From NCBI GenBank assembly GCA_022605425.2, contig JAKIMF020000007.1, positions 434,001 through 498,000 of the forward strand: a DNA stretch of 64,000 nucleotides, written 5' to 3'. Shown here in pieces: positions 1 through 10,588 of this stretch (position 1 is its first letter; each line of letters begins with the position of its first letter). A program made the translations under genes and the position numbers. The notes under the pieces were generated by a model that was not told the origin of the DNA, ran no database searches, and worked only from the letters and a program-made list of their open reading frames with translations. Origin of the DNA: Hamiltosporidium tvaerminnensis (lineage: Eukaryota; Microsporidia; Dubosqiidae).

Positions 1-1645
1 AAGCTTTCATTTGCATATTTGGAAAATTGGAAATTTTTCGTATGGATTATCAACAAGAAAGATCTAAAATCTCTATGTAAGTGAAAAATAGATTATTTAG
101 AAAGCCAGATCTTGAAAATGACCCAACAATTCGTAAGATTTTCAATTTTGGAAACATTAATGCTAATTTACGAAGGAAATCTCCATAGTTTATGAAGTCG
201 CATTTCACTATACTTAAAGATTCTAATTTTCGAAATTTACTAAAAAGATCAACATCTTCTGTTAATAGATCTAATCTTTCGATTTCTATAGATTTTAACG
301 TATTTATTTTCATAGATTCGATGTTTCCAAAAAGATAACAAAAGCTTGTTTGCATTTTATAGATGACAGGATTATTTAGAATAAATTTACACGCAAAATC
401 CGTAGAGACACATTCGATATAATACTTATCACCATTAGAAATTTTTATTCCAGTTATTTTATAAGAACTAACCAAAAGACCAAATAGTTCTATTTTCTCG
501 TTAGAATCATCTTGTTGCATGTAATTAAGAGCTTCGGGTGTAATTCGAATCATTGTATCATCAGTAAAATTCATTTCATATTTAAAAGATTCTCTGTTTT
601 GTTCTTTCGCAGTGAACGTTAATTCTTTTGTATTTGAATAAAACAATACATCGACCTCATCATAAAGTACAGTTAAGAATGGCAAGAAGAATTTTACATG
701 CCTCAAATATTCAGAATTCGTCATATTTAATAAATTAAGGCAGGTTTCATCTATTATGTATAACATAAATACGGAAGTAAATTTTTATACAAAATATAGA
801 GGGCATCAGTATTTGAGTAACAGTTAAGATCGTTGAGAAATTCAATTAGATCTATAAATTCATTTTTATTTAAACCATCAATTTGCGAATCAAACCCATA
901 ATATAAAATACATATGCATTTTTTGACCCAAAAACAGTCAATATTACTTTTTGTAATATCTTTAATATTAATATTAGTTTCATGAAGCTTTGATCTGTAT
1001 AAAATATCAAAACAACGTGACCTAAGTATAAAAATATTCGAATTATCGATAGTAATAGAATCCTTTGTTCTTTGAAATGGCCTACTTTGTTTGTTTTCAA
1101 ATTTCCTAAATTTTTAATTCTTTCATTCCTTACTTCAAAACTAGATTTTTCAACATTGATTTGATCTAAATCCCCTCCCATATTACATTAAACATTGGTA
1201 TGAAAATATTTAGGTGTAATATTGTTGTATTTTCTGGATCTTTATCTAATCTCGGTCTTTTACTTCTTATACTATATTCTTTTGATTGATTGGGTTCAAG
1301 GTATCGATTTTTATTTGGCCGAAACGAATGATTATTTGGTTCAATGAATGTTGTTTCTGTCTCACGTATTCTTTTTCTACCAATAAGATTATGAAGATTA
1401 TTGGAATCATATAGATTTATCCTAGAATCAAATGATCGATCTATACCGTTGAAAAATATATTGATGCGAATGCAATTATTTATTCTAAAAAATACAAAAA
1501 GAAAAAACGAACACAGTATGTTTTTCACTGCAGTGTAGTGATTAGATGACTTAACAAACATGCTATAGAGTATTTGAAGATTTTTTAATACTATGAGAAA
1601 TTCTAAATAATTGTCCCACCTGATTCTGATACATTTGAAGGGCAT
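1..1645 (-). pseudogene. Broken leucine-rich-repeat-like gene, at least three frameshifts, cut by the window start
   Basis: The minus strand carries protein-like sequence that changes frame repeatedly. One frame runs 1645-1166 and ends NVIWEGI. A second continues from about 1181 (MGGDLDQINV) to about 1085. A third runs from about 1084 to 772, with low-complexity-free text such as NEFIDLIEFLNDLN; it is hidden because it lacks an ATG. A fourth covers 766-50 and contains LRR-like strings (LESLSIVKCDF, FPKLKILRIVG). No single frame covers the locus, and the frames abut end to end, which fits one decayed gene better than several small ones. LRR-type repeats suggest a protein-binding role before inactivation. 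It resembles the style of the intact 807-residue LRR-like protein at 39854-42277, but I cannot show homology by eye. The 3' end may lie outside the window. Assembly error in homopolymers is an alternative explanation for some shifts. Confidence 0.55.
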
Positions 1646-2800
1646 TCTATATTGGTATATATATCTTTGATATCAGTAATTTAGAAAGAAATCAAGATAT
1701 CAAAGATTAAAAGCTTTTTTTGATTAAAATAGTAAAAATTTTTGAATATAAACGATTTGTGCTTGGAGAATCTTTATAATTTACTAATTAACCTAAAAAG
1801 GTAACTCGATGATAATCATCATCGAAAATCAAATAGCAAAAACGACAATGTACAGTCTTTCAAAATATTCGTAACATGTTATTTATGACCTAAACTGCTG
1901 GAAACAGCAACTCTTCTTCTATTTATAGCGATGTCATTTTTATTTGAAAGAAAAGTAATTACTTCTATTCAAGAATCGGTAAAGGTACCTCTTGATATCA
2001 TTTAACGGCAAGTCACTTTTTCAAAATATCTTTGGCATGAGATTTTGCCCAATACAGATAATAGAATTGTTTTTTTGGCATACATAAACCGTATTTCTTT
2101 TTCTATGCTGTAAAAATGTGATAAAATGGTAAATATTAATTCAAAGATTCTAATAAATATTTGTGTTTCTATTGTCTAATACAGAGATTTCCAAACTTTT
2201 TGACTCGCGGTCAATAACTTATTACTTTTTATGCTACCATACTGAGAAATATTTCAGCGCTTTCCATCATTAAAATTTTTAAATCAAATTTTTAAAGTTT
2301 CATATAGATAGATGTTCATAAAAACAAAATATTTATATTAAAGGTATTTATTTCTAAAAATAGACAAATAAATTACTGAAATTTATAAGAGTCTTCCTGT
2401 CACGCATTTCAACGGCGTTCATAAATTTGTTCGAGGTTTTATTTCCACTGTCCGCTTTCACCTATATGTGCGAAGAAACATAATCTGAACTGAAATATTA
2501 AAAAATATTTACAGATCCAAATTAACAGATAAGCGCTTGAAGTCATTACTAGTAGTTTTTACTAGTAAATTTAACCGAAAATTTTAAAAAATTATCACCG
2601 AAAAGCCCAAATACATCAAGCTCATTAGCAATAATTATGGCATCTATTTTTTTGCTATTTCATTTCAATTTTTTTGAATAAAATATTAAAAAAAATAAGG
2701 AATACGCTTGAATCTTCTTCGTACTACGAATCCAGGCTTAAATTATCTTAAATTGCAATTCCTTTTGTATGATTTATCTATATTTTTTTGTTTTAATAAA
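1646..2800. other. Gene-free AT-rich stretch before the retrotransposon
   Basis: No open frame of protein-like composition was seen on either strand. The last 100 bases before 2804 may include the 5' untranslated part of the adjacent LINE, but no boundary or target-site duplication could be recognised. Confidence 0.5.
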
Positions 2801-2803
2801 TAA

Positions 2804-4300
2804 ATAGGTAAAAAGAAAAATGTTAGCAGCGAAATATCGAAAAATACCAAAATAAAGGCTGCAAACGACGCTGATGAGGTGAAGAAGAGTGATAGTGAGG
2901 TACAAAAATGTAAGCTACACCCACCGGCGATTTCCCTACCTTCCTCCTCCTACACAACAATAACACCTCCACCACCAAGCCAAACATGCAGTAAAATGCA
3001 AAATAGTGGGCTTGACACCTTACCTTCGCCTAATGCACCAGTTCCCTCTTCGGTTGAAGTCTCTGCGTGCGAGCCATCGTACGACATGACAAGCCCCTGT
3101 ACTCTAGCTATTCCGGAAGGTAACAAGCTAATGGCATTGCGGACGATATTCGATTCCGTAACAGCCGACCCGAAGGAATGGCCTCGAATTGTTTTTTTTG
3201 CAGTACAGACAAGTTTTGAAAGAATGCCAAGAAATGGCTGGACAGAGCTTCACAGGTACTATAATGAGAAATTCGGCTGCACTGAAACTCTCGAAGTGTT
3301 AAAAAAATTGGCACAAAGTGAGATGGGAAAGGATGTAAAATCAGAAGAGAATGGAGAGCGACGTAGAATCGCCACTTGTCTCGCTGATACATGCACCTTG
3401 ACCGACACCACGGAGTACATAAACCCGAGAGATAAATTCTTGAGTAAAATCAAAGAAATCTCTGAGAACGAAATTGGAAAAGTGGTGGTCCGAACTAGAA
3501 AACATCCAGATGAATTGGTTGATAGTAAAGCTCTGGATCTCATTAATCGAGTAGTCGGTGAATATGCAGGAGCTCATGTACCTGAGTCAATTACGGAAGC
3601 CGCGTATATCATGCAAGCTGCGCAGGTATGCTATGACGAGGCAACACGCAAAGAAAAGCCTAGATCCGCTTGGAAGGAAAACATAGAAAGTAAAATTTCT
3701 AAGTTAGTACTTTCCAAAGATCTTCTCGAGAAGGCTCGTAAGCAGGAAATGCTCTCCACTTCGGAAACGAAGAGCCTTAAGAAGATCATGCGAGAATTTA
3801 ATTTAAACTTGAGCAGTGTAACTGATATTTCTGAGGCTTTAGTTAAGAAGAATGAGTCTTTGAATATTTACGAGAAAAAAATTACGATGCATGAAAGTAG
3901 GAAGCAATTCCGAAAAGAGAATCGTATGTTTGAGCTTTTCCGAGGTCGATTTTATCGTGGGTTATCTGAGCGTGTGGAATCCGAGCATGTGGTTAGTCGT
4001 GATGAAATTGTGAGTTTTTGGTCTACAATGTGGAACAAAAATGATGACACAGTCACGTATGATGATTATTTGATTCCATTTGTATCAGATAATCATCCGA
4101 CCACGTTTCCTTCACTTGATGAATTTGTAAATATCATTAATTGGCTTCCCAACTGGAAAGCTGCTGGAATTGATGGTATTTACAATTTTTTCATTAAGAA
4201 ACTTACAACTCTTCACAAATATCTTTATGATATTGTGAAAGTTATGTGTTTAGAAGGAAACCTCAAGCTGATTGGTTTTGCTGCGGGCTTACGTATTTGA
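2804..4300 (+). pseudogene. LINE polyprotein, N-terminal part up to the start of the RT domain
   Basis: The frame is open from the stop at 2801-2803, has no early ATG, and can be read from a GTG at 2879 (473 residues). The first in-frame ATG is near 3085, so the true initiation site is unclear; R2-group elements often lack a conventional start. The first 100 residues are rich in Ser, Thr and Pro. The middle is charged and helical (KKIMREFNLNLSS, EKARKQEML). The end carries the sequence leading into the reverse transcriptase, with WLPNWKAAGIDGI, which matches the conserved 'WKAPGPDGI'-like motif at the start of R2/R4 RT domains. The frame is lost near 4257: the protein-like reading continues one frame over at KPQADWFCCGLTYLIPK. 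I do not see the usual N-terminal C2H2 fingers of R2 elements. Confidence 0.8.
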
Positions 4301-5031
4301 TACCGAAAGTAATTCCACGAAGAGGCTCTGACTACAGGTCAATCACTTGTATGTCCAACCTCTATAAGTTAACGACAAAGTGTGTAACAAAGGTCGTTCA
4401 AATTGAAGTGGAAAGGCGAGGGTTGCTTGCAGAGAACCAATTTGGGGCGGTAAGAGGTGTGCAGGGAGCAAAAGAGCAGGCTCTACTGAATATTGCCTTA
4501 AATAAAGAGTATGGAAATAATCTTGAGGCAACATGGATTGATGTTAAAAAGGCTTATGATCAAATAGAACATGCTCATTTAACTCAATGCATTGAAAACC
4601 TAAATTTACCTGATTGGATTATGAAATTTATTGAGGCAATTATATCAAAATGGAAAATTGATATATCAGTAGGGCCTACAAAAATCATGAACCAGAAGAT
4701 TGAGAGAGGGATTCTACAAGGAGATAGTTTGTCACCATTATTGTTTGTGTTGTGTATAGATCCATTGAGCCGAAAGCTTAATGAGAAATACACAAAAGTG
4801 ACAATAAAGACAGATGCAAAATCCCACGCGACTAATTATCTTTTGTTTATTGATGATCTTAAGCTCCTTGCCGAAGCTGGGCAAAAATTGCAAGAAATGA
4901 CGGAGGAGGTTAAAAAGTTTATAAATTATATAGGATTGGAAATTAACAAAGAGAAGTCAGCCACTAATGATCAATGTTGTGAAGATACTGCTTCTCTTCT
5001 TGAAGGAATAGGTGTGTATAAATACCTTTGA
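4246..5031 (+). pseudogene. LINE polyprotein, reverse transcriptase domain
   Basis: This part synthesises cDNA from the element RNA at the nicked target. Visible RT blocks are LTYLIPK, the GSDYRSITCMSNLYKL block, a Gln-Phe-Gly region (NQFGAVRG), the first catalytic aspartate region (IDVKKAYDQIEH), GILQGDSLSPLLF at 4708-4746, and the catalytic box FIDD at 4846-4857, all in the expected order. The box is FIDD rather than the usual FADD/YADD, with both aspartates intact. The frame ends at a TGA (5029-5031) exactly where R2-like elements have YKYLG, which looks like a GGA-to-TGA nonsense change; protein-like sequence continues beyond it (IIEDSRGIRQVSR). It follows the N-terminal part after a frameshift of one base. 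Confidence 0.88.
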
Positions 5032-6382
5032 ATTATAGAAGATAGCAGAGGAATTCGACAAGTAAGTCGTTTGAGGAGGTACAGACTAAACTTATAGCAC
5101 GTGTAGAAAGACTTTGTCGCTGAGATTAAATGCAAGAAATCTATTTCAAGCCATTAATCAACATGCAATTTCTTTACTAAACTATCATATAGGTGTATCT
5201 GACTTGAACCGGCTGACTTCTCTAAGTTAGATGATGCAGTGCGTGCAGTGCAATTAAAAAACAAAATACATCTACGCCCAGGATGTAATGAACGTCTATA
5301 CCTTCCACGTAGAGAACTTGGAAGAGGTTTATATAGTGTCGAATTCAAAAGCGAACATATGCTTTTGCAACTCTTGGATTGTCTGGAAAAACATAAAGAT
5401 ACATCGACCAGAAGAGCAGCAATCCTAAAGGTTGAGAATAATAATATAATCCACCTTTCACTAATTAAAAACTTTTTAAAAATAAAATACGGGTTGGAAG
5501 AGGAAGTTACAAAAAAGAAATTGGAAGAAGCTTAACTATCTAACTTATATAACGAAATAGAAAAACGAAAACTACATTCAAAGTTATATAATGCTAGAAA
5601 CAACGAGCGAGTAAGTGTAAATGACTCCTCAAGATGGTTAAAGAAAGGAAGTGTAAGACCACGTGACGAAGCAGTGTTCTGTTATATCCAGGATAGAAAT
5701 GAATTTTGGGGTGCAGAAGGTATGTGTCAACACTGCAACCAGCCTAGGAAAACAGTTGATCACTTAGCAACGAGATGTGAAAAAATGCTTGGTCATGACT
5801 ATACTAGACGACATAATGAAGTGGTACGATGTATACATTTACTCTTGCTGAATAAATATAAGTTTAAGTCTTCGAAACGAATTAGAAGCCACTCAGTTCA
5901 AGAAATTCTTGATAACGAATATGCAGAGATAAGAGGGGACACCAGAATAAAAACTGATGTTAAAATTTGGAATGACAGACCTAACTTATATATTTTCGAT
6001 AAGAAGAAGAATAAAATAGCACTCATTTAAGTAGGAATCACTTCCAAAGATTTACTTCAACAGTTGAAACAGAAAAACTTAGAGGTATGACCTGCTAGTT
6101 AATGATTTGTTTTTATTTGGCAGTGTAGTCTTGAGATAATCTCGTATGGAAAACCTGGAACGGTATTATGACAAACTCAATAAGTCTTGTCAAAAAATAC
6201 AAATAACCATTAATATAGAAGCATATTTTCTGTCTATAGTACTTAAGAAAACAGTCGAAACAGTTTCCTTTGATCGACGAAGAGGACTTGAGTCAGGACT
6301 AAATGCCGAAGAGAGCTGGGAGAGAGCGTCAATAGGTGTTTTTATGAGAGCAGAGATGCATGAGGAACCAACACCTCTTTAA
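5032..6382 (+). pseudogene. LINE polyprotein, thumb, CCHC knuckle and restriction-like endonuclease, with stops
   Basis: From 5032 to 5238 the thumb region survives only in pieces in different frames. From 5239 to 6030 one frame is interrupted by a single TAA at 5533-5535. It contains a CX2CX8HX4C knuckle at 5725-5778 (MCQHC...H...C) followed by DYTRRHNEVVRCIH, a signature that precedes the endonuclease in R2-group elements. The endonuclease motif (R/K)PD-X12-14-D/E appears as RPN at 5977-5985 and then a TAA at 6028-6030 where the acidic residue belongs. Beyond that stop the frame still reads VGITSKDLLQQLKQ. A C-terminal segment at 6200-6382 (FDRRRGLESGLNAEESWERAS) and a basic tail also survive and are shared with the other copies. 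Confidence 0.82.
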
Positions 6383-6600
6383 AAGAAGAAAAGAGAGAGG
6401 AAGATGGTCCAAAAAAATTTAAACAAAAAAATGATACACCCCTTATTCCACAGGAAAAAAGCACTTTAGAGGAACCGACCAATAACATAAATGAAAAGTC
6501 GGATTTGAAAAAAAAGACAGCAGTGTTAAAGAGGCAGAAGAAAAAGCATAAAAATAGTAAAAATATTTTAACCCAGAATTTTATAAGATAAAACTATAGT

Positions 6601-8234
6601 AAATTCGAGACATCATTCCCTGATGTTTTAATAATAGTAGTGGTTAAAATAAATCTTTGGACTGGTATATTATTTGTTTTAAACTAAATTCCAAGCATTC
6701 TATGATTTTTCAAAGCCAAATAATTTAAAACTTTTATTCTACTTTAAGAGCTATAAAGTATGAATCGAATAATATATTCTATAAAGATTTAGATTATTCT
6801 TTTAAGATGTTTGATTAATACTTTATAGAAAACTATTATATATTCTTGTGATACAATAATATTTGTATGTCTAAACTGTACATATAAATTTACTCATATT
6901 AAAATCTAAACAATATGTAATAATAAACCAATAATATAGCCAACGATTGTTAAATATCTGCATCTATGTTTTTTGTAAACAATTATATAAATTTTTTTCC
7001 ATAATTTTTTTAGAAATATTATCTGTTAATTCATTTTATAATGTAACGTTTATTAAAAATATAAAAAGAGTTGAATTACTTAAACCAGTAAAAAAAATAA
7101 ATTTGATTGGATTTTAAATGCTTGAATAGGTAAAATTAAATGAAAATATAGATTTGTCTAACTTAAAATGTAAAAATTAAAATATTTTTTTTAATCCAAG
7201 CCTATTTTGAAATATCATGATTGTTTTGCATTTTTTTTACTGCTTCTTATCAATTTTTTTTCGGATTTTTAGCATAATTGTAGTTTAAAAATCCTCAAAT
7301 TTCTTTATAAGTAATACTGGTGTTAAAAAATGAAATATGTTCTAATTTTAGATAGAAATTGTTAGATTATACTTATCTCAATTTTATAGTTTAGACGCCG
7401 AACTGTTCGTATTTTTCCTTTTTTAATGTACTTAAGTTATTTATATATCCTCCCATGTATTTTTAATTATCTCATTTCGATCGCATATGTATTTTTATAC
7501 GAATAAAAATTAAAATTTTGAATACAATAATGTTGTGATAGAGTGAATGATTGGTCTAACCCAATTCATTCTATAAATAGCTACTAGAACTAAGGTCATA
7601 ATAATATCATTTTTGTATTTTTTGAATCAAATTTTTTATATTTATAGATTTTATGAGAAATAATTAAAAACCTTGATAAAGAAATACAACGAAAAAGCTA
7701 AAATGAATTAAATTATATTAATTTAATAAAAATAACTAAAGCAATAAAAACAAAATTTAATATAAAAGTTTAACCTGTATGATAAGAGTTTCAAACACAC
7801 TTGTTTTTAATTTGATTATTCAAAAAATGACTAAAATACAATCGATTCATAAGATAAACGCTTGTTTTAAAAATAATATACCTATCTTCATACAAAATAA
7901 TTTTACGAATGAAAGAAGTCTTTCGGAAATGAATATAATGCTAATATGGCGAGTCATGCGAACGAAAAACATTGGGAAAGATAAATATAGACATATTATA
8001 AGATGAATTATAAGATTCATGTTCCTCTTCTGACCCTTAAGATAGAAAGAGATAATAAAAAAAATCAATGAACAAAAATTTATGAATACGATATCAAAAG
8101 CAAGATTGGGATCATAGATAGATTTTGAAAATAAGAATTAGGCAATGCAAATCAAAATTTCGCAGATTTAAAAAAAGTAAGTATTATAGTTTCTAAAGTA
8201 TAAACTCATGTAAATTTATATAATTATTCCAGGA
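6601..8234. other. Gene-free AT-rich stretch between two LINE copies
   Basis: Very AT-rich with poly-A and poly-T runs. Short frames around 7779-8068 on both strands have no recognisable motifs and overlap one another, so I do not call them genes. Confidence 0.5.
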
Positions 8235-8990
8235 TTTATTTAATAAAATTCTGGGCTAAAAACCTTTCTTCCTTCACATTTTTATGCCTTTTATTCTCCC
8301 TATATTACTACCATTTTATCTTTTCCAAATCCGAAACTTGATTTATGTTTATGGTCGGTTCCTCTAATGTTGTTCATTCTACTGAAATAAGGGATAATTT
8401 TTTTTTCTTTTTAAAATTTTAGTACCATCTTCCCGTTGCTAGCTTGTTATTAGGAGTTTTGGATTCTGCATACACCTCAGTTCGCTTATTAGCACCCATT
8501 GAGACTCTTTCTGGGCTCTTTTTGGCATTTTGTTCCGATTCAAGTCCTCTTACCTAAAACTGGAAATTGTTTCGAATGTCTCTTAAGTACTCTCGACTGA
8601 ATTTATGCCTCTAAATTATCAGGTATTTCCAGTCTTTTTGGTGTGTTACTTATGTTATTTTGACACAATACCGTCTCAGGTAATCACATAAGGTGTTATC
8701 TCAACACAAACATAAAAATAAGACCAAACCCATTGGCTAGCAGGTCATACTTCCTAAGTTTTTCAGTTTCAACTATTTAAAGTGAATCATGGGAAGTAAT
8801 TCCTACTTCAATGATTGTAATCTTCTTTTTACTCTTATCTAAGATTAATATGTCGGGTCTATTATTCCGTATTTTGACATATCTTTTTATTCTGGTGTTC
8901 CCTTTATCTTGCATACTCGTTTTCAATAAATAGTTGAAGGGTTGACTTCCAATTAATTTTGAAGGCTTAAATTTATATCTATTTAGAAGA
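8235..8990 (-). mobile_element. 3' fragment of the R2/R4-type LINE, second copy
   Basis: Read on the minus strand, this stretch aligns by eye with 5925-6595 of the main copy. It includes the 'acaccagaataaa' block, the endonuclease motif, the 'acttaagagacattcgaaac' block, 'gaggacttga' and the terminal CCCAGAATTTTAT. The endonuclease site is better preserved than in the main copy: RPD is encoded at 8852-8860, and after 14 residues Glu is encoded at 8807-8809, then VGIT. The copy is 5'-truncated near 8990, as is typical for LINE insertions, and it contains stops elsewhere. It lies head-on against the main copy, 1.6 kb away. Confidence 0.8.
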
Positions 8991-9221
8991 TTATTTCAGT
9001 TAGAAATATGAATTTTTATATATAATGAAATAACGCTATAAACTCTGCATAAAAACATATTTAGTTGATAAAATATGCAAATTATGTAATAATGTTTCTT
9101 TTACAATTCATTTATTTAATAAATAATATATTCTCCGTTTTATTTTCTATACTCATAACATGAATTTTCTTCTGAAATATTTAAAAATATAGAAGATGTG
9201 ATATTTAAAAACTTCTAAGTT

Positions 9222-9224
9222 ACC
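9222..9224 (+). promoter_or_regulatory. CCC motif just upstream of a start codon
   Basis: A CCC triplet sits 8 bases before the ATG at 9233 in an otherwise AT-only context. CCC- or GGG-like triplets directly upstream of start codons are a known microsporidian expression signal. It supports the choice of this ATG. Confidence 0.4.
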
Positions 9225-9232
9225 CACAATTT

Positions 9233-10588
9233 ATGGATACTTCTTCAGATGATATAATTGAAATAAAATCAATAAAAAAAGTGACCAATAAAAGAAAAAT
9301 TGAAGCTTCGGATATATATCACGATAAAAGTAGTGATAGCGATATAATATTTGTTAGGGCAGAGAAGAATATGACAGCTGAAAAAAAATTTATCTGCACT
9401 GACCAAAACCGTGTAAATCAAGATAATATCTTAAATGGTAACGAAAAAAATGAAAATGCAAAGAAAGAAAAAGTAGTTTCAAAAAATGGTACTCAACAAA
9501 AAGATTTACGTAATACTTCTACAATATTAGAAGTTACCAAGGAAACAGATAAAGATAAATATGTAGGATCTATTAAATCAAACTGTGAATTTGATAGAGA
9601 TATTTCAGCAGAAATCGAGGAATGTAAACGACTGGTACCGAATACTTCTAATATTGAAGAGATCAATGATATTTCCGCAGAAATCAAAGAAATTAAATCA
9701 TTAACACCGAATATTTCAAATACACAAGATGGCAATGGTATTTCTTCAGAAATCCACGGATATGAATCACCAAAACTAGATATTTTAAATAATGAAGGTA
9801 AGGATTATAAATCTGAAACCGAAGATGACTTAGATTCAATATTCAATTTAAATAAAAATACAATCTTTCAACAATATGATAATTCAAAGGCAAGAAAGAA
9901 AACATCAATTGAAGGGATCAAAAATACAAATTGCACTTCAATAGCCTTGAATGAATCGATAAATGTACATAAGAAAGATAGAAATTGTAATGTAAACGAG
10001 ACAAAAGAGATATCAACTGGGTACAAGAAGGATACACCAATAAAAAATTATAATAAACTTAAATGTATAGATATAAAAAATTATTCGTCTATAATTTTAG
10101 ATGTGCCAGATAATAAAGAAACAATTCGTAAAAAAGAGAAAGATTTGACGAAAATATTTATAAAAGAAAATGGAAATCTTAAAAAATATTTCTTTCTGGG
10201 TAAAAATCAAACATTTGAAGAAATATATAAAGAGATCATAGGATATGATTTAGATAAAAAGATTTTTTATAAAAATATGGCTGTTTCTAAATATTCTACA
10301 TTGGAGAATATTTGTTATAATGATTGTGACAATATATTTGAAATAATAAACGTAAATAAAAATGAAAATAATTTACAAGAAATAGAAATTAAAGTAAATT
10401 ATGATTTTAATAAAACTGTTTCGGTTCAAGTTGATAGAAATCAGAAATTCAAAGATTTATTACAAATATGTACAATTCTCTGTCCAGGATATAATTTTAA
10501 AAATGTTATGATGAATGGGGATACTTTTGATATGAATGAAATAATTTCAAATTATCTGGAATCTAACGATGTGATTGACATTTATTAA
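9233..10588 (+). CDS. Rad60/Esc2/NIP45-like protein with two ubiquitin-like domains
   Basis: 451 residues. The last 69 residues (383-451) form a ubiquitin/SUMO-like fold by pattern: a beta-strand IEIKVNYD, a second strand VSVQVDRNQKFKDLLQIC, a loop with MMNGDTFDMNE, and the closing NDVIDIY, which resembles the 'D.DVIEV' end of SUMO-like domains in the Rad60-Esc2-NIP45 family. Residues 306-375 appear to be another divergent copy (IFIKENGNLKKYFFL ... DNIFEIINV). The N-terminus is low-complexity and acidic/lysine-rich, with candidate SUMO-interacting motifs (DDIIEI near residue 6, DSDIIFV near residue 37, SSIILDV near residue 286) and three 23-residue repeats. Family members dock the SUMO machinery in the nucleus and promote genome stability. 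No terminal di-glycine exists, so it is not conjugatable SUMO. The ATG is supported by an upstream CCC. The family call is moderate; the tandem Ubl architecture is the main support. Confidence 0.6.
   Translation: MDTSSDDIIEIKSIKKVTNKRKIEASDIYHDKSSDSDIIFVRAEKNMTAEKKFICTDQNRVNQDNILNGNEKNENAKKEKVVSKNGTQQKDLRNTSTILEVTKETDKDKYVGSIKSNCEFDRDISAEIEECKRLVPNTSNIEEINDISAEIKEIKSLTPNISNTQDGNGISSEIHGYESPKLDILNNEGKDYKSETEDDLDSIFNLNKNTIFQQYDNSKARKKTSIEGIKNTNCTSIALNESINVHKKDRNCNVNETKEISTGYKKDTPIKNYNKLKCIDIKNYSSIILDVPDNKETIRKKEKDLTKIFIKENGNLKKYFFLGKNQTFEEIYKEIIGYDLDKKIFYKNMAVSKYSTLENICYNDCDNIFEIINVNKNENNLQEIEIKVNYDFNKTVSVQVDRNQKFKDLLQICTILCPGYNFKNVMMNGDTFDMNEIISNYLESNDVIDIY
9599..9805 (+). repeat. Three in-frame 69-bp repeats encoding 23-residue units
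   Basis: Units at 9599-9667, 9668-9736 and 9737-9805 share the pattern (D/G)IS(A/S)EI followed by a Pro/Asn-Ser-Asn segment. The first two are close; the third is degenerate. They lie in the disordered N-terminal half of the Rad60-like protein. Confidence 0.7.

Larger units (their letters stand above)
2800..6600 (+). mobile_element. Near full-length R2/R4-type non-LTR retrotransposon, inactivated
   Basis: The element encodes, in order: an N-terminal region, a reverse transcriptase, a CCHC zinc knuckle, a restriction-like endonuclease and a basic C-terminal tail. This is the architecture of the R2/R4/Dong superfamily of site-targeted LINEs. G+C is clearly higher than in the surroundings (27 of 60 bases at 2941-3000 against 11 of 60 at 9241-9300), which points to recent arrival or a foreign origin. 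The reading frame is broken by frameshifts near 4257, 5070, 5120 and 5205. In-frame stops lie at 5029-5031, 5533-5535 and 6028-6030. The 3' end is placed near 6590 because the motif CCCAGAATTTTAT there recurs at the end of the 8235-8990 copy. The 5' end is uncertain. Dong/R4-type elements are known in microsporidia from the literature; the subfamily here is inference. Confidence 0.85.

Noticed and set aside
870-1181. 103-codon minus-strand frame as a separate hydrophobic protein
   Set aside because: Its second half is out of frame with clearly more protein-like sequence on the same strand; it is a segment of the broken LRR-like gene.
3108-3577. Three minus-strand frames inside the LINE
   Set aside because: They are antisense to the LINE N-terminal region and have no motifs; explained as shadows of the higher-GC coding strand.
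7779-8068. Small frames on both strands
   Set aside because: They overlap each other, lack motifs and lie in AT-rich sequence where 70-codon frames arise by chance.
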